Position numbers and translations under genes: made by a program. This document shows, one piece after another, positions 33,443 to 41,242 of a stretch of DNA of 64,000 nt (its first letter is position 1; each line of letters begins with the position of its first letter). The stretch comes from Pirellulales bacterium (GTDB lineage: Bacteria; Planctomycetota; Planctomycetia; Pirellulales; JAICIG01). Location of the stretch: positions 1 through 64,000 of the forward strand of contig JAICLL010000001.1 in the NCBI GenBank assembly GCA_025927475.1, read 5' to 3'. Below the pieces are notes generated by a model that searched no databases, was not told where the DNA came from, and worked only from the letters and a program-made list of their open reading frames with translations.

Positions 33443-34546
33443 ATGTTCGACGCGATCATCGTGGGGGGCGGTGTCATCGGCCTTTCGCTGGCCTATGAGC
33501 TGGCCGGCGGCGGTTGGCGCGTGCGAGTCGTCGAACGCGGACAGCCGGGACGCGAGGCGAGTTGGGCGGGGGCGGGCATTCTGCCGCCCGCCGGCCGAAA
33601 TCCCTCCACCGATGCCTATCACGAACTGGCCCGCCTCAGCGATGAACTCTACCCCGTCTGGTCGGCCCAGCTTCGCGAACAAACCGGCATCGACAACGGC
33701 TTTCGCCGCTGTGGAGGCATGTATCTAGCCCGCAACGACGCCGCTGCCGCCGAGCTTCACCGATCGGCTGACGAGTGGCGCCAGCGTGGCGTGGCCGCCG
33801 AACCGCTCGACGGGCGCGCAGCCGCCGAACGCGAACCGGCGCTGCGCGGCGATGCACTGCGGGCGGCCTATTGGCTGCCCGAAGAAGCTCAGCTTCGCAA
33901 TCCGCGGCATCTGAAGGCCCTGGCCGCGGGGTGTGCGCTGCGGGGAGTCGAAATCTGCGCCGGAATCTCAGTCGAAGGTTTTGTCGTCCATCAGGGCCGC
34001 GTCCGTGAGGTCATCACCTCCGCCGGCGCCATGCAATCGGCGCAGGTCTGTGCGACGACCGGTCCCTGGACAAAGGCGCTGTTGGCGCGGCTGGATGTCG
34101 AACTGGCGGTCCATCCCGTGCGCGGTCAGATGGTGCTGTTGAGTTCGCCGCGTCCATGCCTGCGGTCGGTGATCAACGAGGGGAAACGCTATCTCGTGCC
34201 GCGGCCCGATGGCCGGGTGCTCGTGGGTTCCACCGAAGAGGAAGCCGGTTTCGACAAGCGGACCACCGCCGAGGCGATCGCCGGGCTGCTGGCGTTCGCG
34301 GTGGGGCTGGCGCCCGCGCTGGGCGAGCTTTCGATCGAGCAATGTTGGGCCGGACTGCGGCCCGGCACGCGTGACAACTTGCCCTATCTGGGGCGGCTGC
34401 CCGGCCTGGAAAACGCGTTTGTCGCGGCCGGGCATTTTCGCGGCGGATTGCATCTTTCGCCCGCCACCGCCGTGGTCATGGCCCGGCTGATGCGCGGCGA
34501 TTCCCCCGGACTCGATCTGACGCCCTTCCGCGTCGACCGCGGCTAG
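33443..34546 (+). CDS. thiO: Glycine oxidase ThiO-like FAD enzyme
   Basis: 367 residues from ATG 33443. It belongs to the DAO family of FAD amine oxidases; ThiO makes iminoglycine for the thiazole of thiamine. The N-terminal dinucleotide fold IIVGGGVIGLSLAYELA, then VVERGQPGREASWAGAGIL, the substrate loop RCGGMYLARND, and at the end LGRLPGLENAFVAAGHFRGG, HLSPATAVVMA. The dinucleotide motif is intact. No thiG/thiS/thiE genes are adjacent, so a role in thiamine synthesis rests on family resemblance. A stretch of AAAATCC-type direct repeats precedes the start. Confidence 0.88.
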   Translation: MFDAIIVGGGVIGLSLAYELAGGGWRVRVVERGQPGREASWAGAGILPPAGRNPSTDAYHELARLSDELYPVWSAQLREQTGIDNGFRRCGGMYLARNDAAAAELHRSADEWRQRGVAAEPLDGRAAAEREPALRGDALRAAYWLPEEAQLRNPRHLKALAAGCALRGVEICAGISVEGFVVHQGRVREVITSAGAMQSAQVCATTGPWTKALLARLDVELAVHPVRGQMVLLSSPRPCLRSVINEGKRYLVPRPDGRVLVGSTEEEAGFDKRTTAEAIAGLLAFAVGLAPALGELSIEQCWAGLRPGTRDNLPYLGRLPGLENAFVAAGHFRGGLHLSPATAVVMARLMRGDSPGLDLTPFRVDRG

Positions 34547-34877
34547 CGATCGGATCTATCGTTCGGCCGGACCTGTTTTACGCTCGCGGCGCGGTGTGTC
34601 GCCGGCCGACGGTGTTATGCCAGCATCCCTCACGTTATACTTGCACGCGGCAGAAAGCCATCACGACGGTGGCTGGGGCAGAGCCGCGCGATTGGTGCTG
34701 GCTTTCGGGTAACGCCCAGCCGCGGCGATGCCCCGCTTGGCCGCCAGATAGCCCTTGACCGGGGCATCGCTGGCCGACTGCGCGTTCGAACTTTGCAGCG
34801 CCTAAGCCGGCCCGCTTCTGCCCCGGCCACCGAAATTCATTGCACCGAACATCAAGCATTAGTGCCAGGAAACGCCC
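34547..34877. other. Spacer with short dispersed repeat
   Basis: About 330 bases without a gene. It holds GGTGGCTGGGGCAGAGCC (34668-34685), the same as at 26878-26895, with GGCGATGCCCCG shortly after it in both places (inverted with CGGGGCATCGC further on). This looks like another dispersed hairpin element. No promoter was picked out. Confidence 0.5.
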
Positions 34878-36005
34878 ATGAAAAAAGACAAGGTCAACGT
34901 CGCCATCATTGGCCTCGGGTTTGGGGCCGAATTCATTCCCATCTATCAGCGGCACCCGCAGGCCAAGATGGCCGCCATCTGCCAGCGCAACCCAACCAAG
35001 CTAAACGAGGTCGGCGAGGCGTATGGCATCGAGCGGCGCTACACCAAATATGAAGACGTGCTGGCCGATCCGCAGGTCGATTTCGTCCACATCAATACGC
35101 CCATTCCCGACCACGCGCCGCAGGCCATCGCCGCGCTCAAGGCGGGCAAACATGTGATGTCGACCGTTCCGATGGCCACCACCATCGAAGAGTGCGAGCA
35201 GATCGTCAAGCTGGTGAAGCAGACCGGCCTGAAATACATGATGGCCGAGACGGTGGTTTATGCCCGCGAGTTTCTGTTTGTCAAAGAGCTCTACGAAAAA
35301 GGCGAGCTCGGCAAGATCCAATTTTTGCAAGCCAGTCACCAGCAAGACATGGATGGTTGGCCCAACTACTGGCCGGGCCTGCCGCCCATGCACTACGCCA
35401 CGCACTGCGTCGGGCCGTGCCTGGCGCTCACCAGGGCCGAGGCGGAGTACGTCTCGTGCTTTGGCTCGGGCACGATCCGCGAAGAACTGATCGGCAAGTA
35501 CAACTCGCCGTTCGCGGTCGAGACCACCCACATCAAGTTCCGCAACAGCGACCTCACGGCCCGCATCTATCGCTCGCTGTTCGACACCGCCCGGCAATAC
35601 CGCGAAAGCTTCGACGTGTTCGGCACGAAGAAGACCTTCGAATGGCCGTTGATCGAGGGCGAAGAGCCGGTGATCCACACGGCCAAAAAGCCCGAGCCGG
35701 AAATTCCGCAGCGGGTCAAAGTGCCCGATTATGCCCACTTGCTGCCCGAGCCTATCCGCCGCTTCACCACCGGCGGCGTGTACGACGCGGGCGAGCATCA
35801 GCATCTGTCGTTCGTGCAAGGCGGCGGGCATGGCGGCTCACATCCGCATCTGGCGCACGAATTTGTCTCGGCATTGATCGAAGACCGCGATCCGTATCCC
35901 AACGCGGTGCAATCGGCCAATTGGACCTGCGTGGGCATTTGCGCCCACGAGTCGGCGCTGAAGGGCGGCGAAATCGTGCGCTTGCCGCAATTCACGCTGG
36001 CATAA
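34878..36005 (+). CDS. Gfo/Idh/MocA family oxidoreductase
   Basis: 375 residues. N-terminal Rossmann domain (VAIIGLGFGAEFIPIYQRHP) for NAD(P), then IKR-type segment NTPIPDHAPQAIAALKAGKH. The usual EKP motif after HV is replaced by STVPMATT. The C-terminal barrel contains HYATHCVGPCLALT (with His) and LAHEFVSALIEDRDPYP. Such enzymes oxidise or reduce sugars and related carbons; the substrate is not known. Standing alone, the gene ends four bases before a convergent gene. Confidence 0.9.
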   Translation: MKKDKVNVAIIGLGFGAEFIPIYQRHPQAKMAAICQRNPTKLNEVGEAYGIERRYTKYEDVLADPQVDFVHINTPIPDHAPQAIAALKAGKHVMSTVPMATTIEECEQIVKLVKQTGLKYMMAETVVYAREFLFVKELYEKGELGKIQFLQASHQQDMDGWPNYWPGLPPMHYATHCVGPCLALTRAEAEYVSCFGSGTIREELIGKYNSPFAVETTHIKFRNSDLTARIYRSLFDTARQYRESFDVFGTKKTFEWPLIEGEEPVIHTAKKPEPEIPQRVKVPDYAHLLPEPIRRFTTGGVYDAGEHQHLSFVQGGGHGGSHPHLAHEFVSALIEDRDPYPNAVQSANWTCVGICAHESALKGGEIVRLPQFTLA

Positions 36006-36008
36006 GGC

Positions 36009-36464
36009 TCACTCGCCGAGCCGCTGGCGCACTTGCCGCCAGGCGTGGCGGATGGTCTGGTCGGCCGCGGCTTTCACCAGGCCCGGACTGACCGAACTGA
36101 GCAAGCCGGTCATTCGTTCCAGGCTGGCCGTCCAGCGGAGCCGCGAGCCGGTGTCCGCCGGCTCGACCTCGATCGACGAGCGGACCTGCATCGAGACGCC
36201 AATGCCCTGCGCAGCGATGGTCATGGCGGCGGTGCGCGGCGGCTGTACCTCCTCCACGGCGATCGCCAACCGCAACGTGCCCCGCAGAAACGAAAACCCC
36301 GGCTTAACGACGCAATGCAGCGTGTTGGCGTCCGGGCGATCGGCAGACACCAGGTCGGGAATACTGGCGGCGAGCGCATCGAGATCGGTGAGCATGGCGA
36401 ACAGCCGTTCGGGCGGCGCCAAAAACGTTTCTTCGCCGCCAAATTGCGCGGTGGGTGTGGTCAT
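36009..36464 (-). CDS. SRPBCC domain protein, CoxG-like
   Basis: 151 residues from ATG 36464, overlapping ppx by ATGA. The START-like SRPBCC fold shows GGEETFLAPPERLFAMLTDL, ALAASIPDLVS, and C-terminal LRWTASLERMTGLLSSV with a terminal helix. The family includes CO dehydrogenase subunit G, but no CO dehydrogenase is here, so a general lipid- or ligand-binding role is more likely. Confidence 0.82.
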   Translation of the reverse strand: MTTPTAQFGGEETFLAPPERLFAMLTDLDALAASIPDLVSADRPDANTLHCVVKPGFSFLRGTLRLAIAVEEVQPPRTAAMTIAAQGIGVSMQVRSSIEVEPADTGSRLRWTASLERMTGLLSSVSPGLVKAAADQTIRHAWRQVRQRLGE

Positions 36465-38062
36465 GTTGAAATCACCGATCGCGGTTTCGATCGCTCCAGC
36501 CGGGCGTCCAGCCATTCGATCGCCAGCCGCCGCCCAAAAGCCTTTTCAAAAGGTTCGGCCCGCCGCCGTGCCGCCCAGAGATCGACTTCCGGCGGTTCGT
36601 CGGCCACCGCACGCATCGTGATTTCGTGCGGCGCGATCGAGACCACAATTTCTTGCACCTGCTGCGTGTTGCTGCGGTCAAAGCCGCCGGCCAGCCGCAA
36701 AATGGCCGCCAGCTTGCGCACCCGCTGCTGGTCTTTGCCCGACAGCCGCTTGAAATTGTCGTGTTTGTTTTTCGGTTCTCGGCCGCGATGATAGCGGGCG
36801 ATGTTGGCGATCAGCTCCAACTGCTGCGGCTGAAAACCATCGAGCCGGCTGTTGAGAATCAGATGATAGCTGTGCTTGTGGTGCTTTTCGTAATTGATCA
36901 GATAGCCGACGTCTTGCAGCCGCGCGGCGGCGTCGAGCAACAACCGATCGCCGCTGGTCAAGTTGCCCTCGTCGGCCAGTTGCGAAAAAATCTGGCAGGC
37001 AAGCCTGGCAACCTGCCGGGCGTGCTTCAAATCGACGCCGCAATTGGCGGCAAATCGATCGATCGAGGCGTCCTGATCCGAGGCATCGACCTCAGCCCGC
37101 CCGAGCGATTGATCGAGCATCGTCAGCAACAGGCCGTCGCGCACGCCGCGATCGTGGACTTGCAGCCGGTTGACTTTGAACCGCCGCATGAGACCGTCGA
37201 CAATCGCCACGCCGGCCACAATGATGTCGGCCCGGTCGGGGCTAAGCCCGGCCACGTTGCGGCGGGCCTTGGGCGGCAGCTTGCGCAGCCGGTCGAGCAG
37301 ATGGCCCACCTCGGCGTGCGTGACTTCGTAGCCTCGCAAGGGCAGGTCGGTCTGGCCTTTGGCGGCCATCACCATCTCGGCCAGGCTCGTAAACGTTCCG
37401 CCCGAGCCGATCAGCACGTGCGGCCAGAGAATCAGTTTCTTGGCAAAGCGGCGCAGCTCATGGTCGATGCCGCCGACCAGCCGGGCAAAGCCGCCGTTGG
37501 CCAGGTCTTGGCCGTTCACATACAGATCGGTCATGCGCACCGCGCCCAGCGGCGTGGCGTAGACGTCTTCGATCATCTTGCCCGAAGCCAGAATGATTTC
37601 GGTGCTGCCGCCGCCGATGTCGGCCACGGCGACGTTCTTGCCTTCGAGATGGAAGCTGCGGGCGACGCTGAAGAACGCCAGGTGGGCCTCTTGCTGGGCG
37701 CTGATCACCTGGATCTCCAGCCCGGTTTCTTGCCTGGCTCGGCGGCAGAACTCGGGACCATCGGCGGCCTCGCGCAAGGCGCAGGTGCCAATCACGCGCA
37801 GCTCGCGCACCTGGTATCCGGTGGCAATCTGCTTCATCCGGCGCAAGGCCTCCAGCGAGCGGTCGATGGCGGCGGGATTCAAATGCCCGCTCGTGGCCAG
37901 GTCTTTGCCCAGCCGGGCGGTCTCTTTTTCTTCGGTGAGCACGCGGTAGTTGCCGGCCCGCAGCGCCTCGGCCACCACCAGCCGAATACTATTGGTGCCC
38001 ACGTCGATCGCGGCCAGCCGGTGGGCCAGATCGGGCGAAAGATAGATTTGTTTCTGATCCAT
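36461..38062 (-). CDS. ppx: Ppx/GppA exopolyphosphatase-type phosphatase
   Basis: 533 residues from ATG 38062. Ppx/GppA hydrolyses polyphosphate or pppGpp. The actin-like ATPase fold shows AAIDVGTNSIRLVVAEAL, RVIGTCALREAADGPEF, the loop VADIGGGSTEIILASG and LIGSGGTFTSLAEMV. The C-terminal half (about 310-480) carries an HD-type helical domain (DAAARLQDVGYLINYEKHHK, IARYHRGREP), as in long bacterial Ppx proteins. The CoxG-like gene is coupled to its end. Exopolyphosphatase or guanosine pentaphosphatase cannot be separated from sequence alone. Confidence 0.93.
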   Translation of the reverse strand: MDQKQIYLSPDLAHRLAAIDVGTNSIRLVVAEALRAGNYRVLTEEKETARLGKDLATSGHLNPAAIDRSLEALRRMKQIATGYQVRELRVIGTCALREAADGPEFCRRARQETGLEIQVISAQQEAHLAFFSVARSFHLEGKNVAVADIGGGSTEIILASGKMIEDVYATPLGAVRMTDLYVNGQDLANGGFARLVGGIDHELRRFAKKLILWPHVLIGSGGTFTSLAEMVMAAKGQTDLPLRGYEVTHAEVGHLLDRLRKLPPKARRNVAGLSPDRADIIVAGVAIVDGLMRRFKVNRLQVHDRGVRDGLLLTMLDQSLGRAEVDASDQDASIDRFAANCGVDLKHARQVARLACQIFSQLADEGNLTSGDRLLLDAAARLQDVGYLINYEKHHKHSYHLILNSRLDGFQPQQLELIANIARYHRGREPKNKHDNFKRLSGKDQQRVRKLAAILRLAGGFDRSNTQQVQEIVVSIAPHEITMRAVADEPPEVDLWAARRRAEPFEKAFGRRLAIEWLDARLERSKPRSVIST

Positions 38063-38145
38063 GCGCTCGCACAACGTGCCGCGAACTGTTCACTACGGTA
38101 TCTAACCATACCATACGTCATCCGCCGCGGGCGAGCCGAAACGCC

Positions 38146-38176
38146 GTAGGGTGGGCCGAGTGGAGCGAATCCCACC
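38146..38176. repeat. Dispersed GTAGGGTGGGCC repeat, copy 2
   Basis: It matches 1193-1223 in 28 of 31 positions or so (GTAGGGTGGGCCGAG, then GAATCCCACC). It lies in the 135-base spacer between ppx and the next gene on the same strand. Confidence 0.6.
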
Positions 38177-38197
38177 ATTGCGCGGAGAGACGGCGTT

Positions 38198-39703
38198 TTA
38201 CTTCCGCTCCCGGTCATCGCGTTGCCGTCCGACACGCACTTGCAGCGTGCCCGCGTTGTCAGAGAGCTCGGAGGGATGATCGTTGATGCGAAGATACAGA
38301 ACGCCGGATTGCACCGGAGCGAGCGTCGCGCCCAACCCCACCGCAACCGGCGACAAGAACCCCTGGGTGGAGTCGTGGTCGAAGTCATCGGGCACGATTG
38401 CGGCCAGCAACATGCCCAGCGGGCGGCCATGAATGTAGCGAATGGTCACGCCGCCCGGCTCGCACCACCAGGGCCGCGGCTGGCTGGCGACCTGGTATCG
38501 CCCGCTTGCCGCCAGACGATAGGTCTGGCCCGCCGCCAGCCAAACGCCACTCGATTGCCAACCGCGATCGGCCCGCACGGCGAGCTCCTGCTCGCCTTCC
38601 AGCGGCTGGCCCGGCGCAAAATCGATCGCTGAGCGCACGAGATCATCGCCAAAGTCGAGATCGTAAATAAACACGCGCCACTCGGCCTGCAACTGGCGCC
38701 AGTCGTCGGCGAAAATCTCTCGCACGCGCGGGTTGAAATCGCCGGCTGCCAACTCGTTTGGCAGACGGCGAAAGCGGTCGTGATAGCGCGGATGCCCGTC
38801 GAGAAACGCCGCTAGCGCCCAACACCAGGCATAGGGTTCGTTGCGCAAATAGGCGTCGTCGGTGAAAGCCAGAATTTCTTCGACGCTGAGCGGGCGGCCG
38901 GCCGCCGCGGCTTCGCGCACCATGCGAATCCGTCCCCAGCCAGGCACGTCGTCGGGGCCGGCGGGAAACGCGCCGAGCGTCAGCCGGTTGTCATCGAGCG
39001 CATGCGTGCCCAGGAATTCGGCCATTGCCTCCATATACCAGGGCGGCCCGCAGGTGCCGAACGCTGCGAACATGAAGGCATGCGTCGCTTCGTGCAGCAG
39101 CAAGTGCCGCCGGTAGTAGGCGGTCGTCTGCTCGCGGCACCAGATTTCCATGCCGCGCGTATAACCGTTTTTGAAGGCGGGCAGATCGTCGGGCAACAAG
39201 CCCGCCGCGGTGAACTTCGCCGCGTCGCTCATCAAGCAGCCGCGTAGCGGCCAAGCACGTTCCGCCAGGTCGTCGCGCTGGAAATACGCGCACCACTGGG
39301 GGTAGGCCTGATCGAAAAGCTCGGGCAGGCGCGCGATTTCGGCGTCAGCAGGCAGGTCGGTGTAAAGCGTGAGATGCTCCCCCGCAAACTTCCGAATGCC
39401 GTGCGCGGCCACGCGGTCTTCGTCGACCGGCGCCAGCAATTTGGGCTGGGCGAAATCTTCGTCCGGACGAGTCTCTGCCAAAGCCGGCGGATCGGCGTCC
39501 GCCGTTGGCGGGCCGCCGGATAGCTGTGAAGACGCCTTTTCGCCCGCCGCCCTGACCGCGCTAGCGGGCCGGCGCAGGCTCGTGCGGGCCGGCTGCGCGG
39601 CGGCTGACCCAGGTTTGGAGGGTTCGGGCGCAGCGCCCTCGGCGCATCCCGACGCCAGCGCCGCCAGCGCCAGAAGCCCGAAAGCTTCATAGGAGGTTGT
39701 CAT
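38198..39703 (-). CDS. Lipoprotein with HExxH domain and lectin-like end
   Basis: 501 residues. The N-terminal lipobox is LASGC. After a Ser/Ala/Pro-rich linker, the central domain has a zinc motif HEATH in RRHLLLHEATHAFMFAAFG, with a downstream Glu in WYMEAMAEFLGTHAL as a possible third ligand (gluzincin-type). The last 120 residues (SSGVWLAAGQTYRLAASGRY, then VQSGVLYLRINDHPSELSDN) resemble the LecA-type/PA-IL galactose-binding fold. It is a probable outer-surface peptidase or peptidase-like protein with sugar-binding end. Confidence 0.75.
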   Translation of the reverse strand: MTTSYEAFGLLALAALASGCAEGAAPEPSKPGSAAAQPARTSLRRPASAVRAAGEKASSQLSGGPPTADADPPALAETRPDEDFAQPKLLAPVDEDRVAAHGIRKFAGEHLTLYTDLPADAEIARLPELFDQAYPQWCAYFQRDDLAERAWPLRGCLMSDAAKFTAAGLLPDDLPAFKNGYTRGMEIWCREQTTAYYRRHLLLHEATHAFMFAAFGTCGPPWYMEAMAEFLGTHALDDNRLTLGAFPAGPDDVPGWGRIRMVREAAAAGRPLSVEEILAFTDDAYLRNEPYAWCWALAAFLDGHPRYHDRFRRLPNELAAGDFNPRVREIFADDWRQLQAEWRVFIYDLDFGDDLVRSAIDFAPGQPLEGEQELAVRADRGWQSSGVWLAAGQTYRLAASGRYQVASQPRPWWCEPGGVTIRYIHGRPLGMLLAAIVPDDFDHDSTQGFLSPVAVGLGATLAPVQSGVLYLRINDHPSELSDNAGTLQVRVGRQRDDRERK

Positions 39704-39848
39704 GCATCAAGTATAGATCGGCGGCAGCAGCAGGCGCGCAACACCCAGACATGGTCGGGCTAGTGTCGCCCGTCGATCAAACCGACGATGAGCTCACAGG
39801 CGCGGGCCCTTCGGAGGTCCAGGAATTAGCGGCAGCGCGCGTCGTCTT

Positions 39849-40076
39849 CTATGGCTTTGGCGCGTTTGCAGGCGGCGCACCGCCGCCGGGCGCGTTTCCA
39901 GGCGGCCCGCCCGGTCCGGTGGACCCGGGCGGTGGCGGCAGGGTGACCTTCGATGGATCGGTGGTGTCGATGAAATCAGGCCGAGACCTGGGATCAGGCT
40001 TGCTCTTGCCCCCGCACCCGGACAATCCGGCGCAAGCGATTCCGGCCAAGACAAGCACGGATCGGTACTTTTTCAT
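39849..40076 (-). CDS. Small Pro/Gly-rich lipoprotein
   Basis: 75 residues from ATG 40076 with a lipobox (LVLAGIACAGLSGCG). The rest is low complexity (PPPPGSTGPGGPPGNAPGGG). It lies 27 bases after the DUF1559 gene on the same strand; this pairing is common in planctomycetes. It is probably exported and anchored in a membrane; function unknown. Confidence 0.75.
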   Translation of the reverse strand: MKKYRSVLVLAGIACAGLSGCGGKSKPDPRSRPDFIDTTDPSKVTLPPPPGSTGPGGPPGNAPGGGAPPANAPKP

Positions 40077-40103
40077 AGTGTGTCTCCTCACAGGCGTGTT
40101 TGC

Positions 40104-41132
40104 TTAGAAGGGAACGTCCGCGGTGCCATCTTGACGCGCATTGACCGCAATCCAGATGTTCCAGTCAAGATTGTAGTCCACCGCTCTGCAAGAGCCGTCC
40201 GCCAACATGCAAACCATCACCGTTGGATGAGCGGAGCTTGCGCCAGGCCACTCGACATTGGGACCCCACGCCGTGAGATAGCTGGGACCATAAGAATACG
40301 GTCCCGATCGGAACCACTGCCCCCCGGTCCACGCCGCCGATCCGTCCGGCAGCATGAAATAAGGCCGCTGGCAACATTCTCCCTGCTCACCGAGTGCCAA
40401 AAATGCGGATCGGAACACTCCTTCACCAGCACCGGTGGCCAGCCGCGGGGTGCCGGTACCGCTGGTATGAAACGCTCCCCACTTGTAACCCGCCGCGGTG
40501 CATTCAGCGCCCGCGACTGTGTTCGACGTTCCGTCCTTGATGTCGGCAATCCGGTTCCACTGCAGCTCGGAAAAGACTCCGCTGTACTCTCTGGTTACGT
40601 TGCCCCCAGCGACAAAATTGGCATTGCAACTGCTCCACCAATGGTATCCCTCGCTGCCGGCGTAGTTGGTGACGGCGATTTGCCAGGTCTGACTGATGTC
40701 GCGGTAGTCGCTGTCGCTCGGACACCTCAGGTTGGGAAGCTGCGTGCTCACCACCGGTTGCCCCCACATCGGCAGATTTTTGTTCGTCATGTTGTACAGG
40801 GTCTGCTGCTCCATGTAGGGCAGAACGCAAAACAACCAGGAGTAATGATAGGGACCCTGGGGACCCGTGTAGCCGGGCTTCGGGTTGCCAAACCCATTAC
40901 CCCAATTGCCTACCGTCGGAAACGACTTGTTGACGTCATGATAATTGTGCAGCGCAATGCCGATTTGTTTGAAATTGTCGTTGCACTGCGTGCGGCGCGC
41001 CGACTCGCGCGCCGCCTGAACGGCAGGCAACAACAGTGCCACAAGAATCCCGATAATGGCAATGACGACCAGCAACTCAACGAGCGTGAACCCCGAACGA
41101 CTTCGACTGCAACGACTTCGACTGCGGTGCAT
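40104..41132 (-). CDS. DUF1559 prepilin-like protein
   Basis: 342 residues, GGGAG before the ATG. N-terminal type IV pilin-like prepilin signal ([20 protein letters not shown]), then [17 protein letters not shown] and [14 protein letters not shown], the standard DUF1559 start. A long middle domain with Trp/Tyr/Gly follows, and an end around [13 protein letters not shown]. It is processed by a prepilin peptidase and likely assembled in pseudopili or attached to the cell surface. An arginine/serine-rich leader ([12 protein letters not shown]) is encoded by a short direct repeat. Confidence 0.95.
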   Translation of the reverse strand: MHRSRSRCSRSRSGFTLVELLVVIAIIGILVALLLPAVQAARESARRTQCNDNFKQIGIALHNYHDVNKSFPTVGNWGNGFGNPKPGYTGPQGPYHYSWLFCVLPYMEQQTLYNMTNKNLPMWGQPVVSTQLPNLRCPSDSDYRDISQTWQIAVTNYAGSEGYHWWSSCNANFVAGGNVTREYSGVFSELQWNRIADIKDGTSNTVAGAECTAAGYKWGAFHTSGTGTPRLATGAGEGVFRSAFLALGEQGECCQRPYFMLPDGSAAWTGGQWFRSGPYSYGPSYLTAWGPNVEWPGASSAHPTVMVCMLADGSCRAVDYNLDWNIWIAVNARQDGTADVPF

Positions 41133-41242
41133 TTGAGAGCTCCCACGAGAAAAGAAAGGTATGAGGGTTGCCTCTTGACGGGGCTTCTGAAAAGCCGCCG
41201 GTCATTGTATCGACTAACTGCCAAATGTCAAGAAAAAACGAC

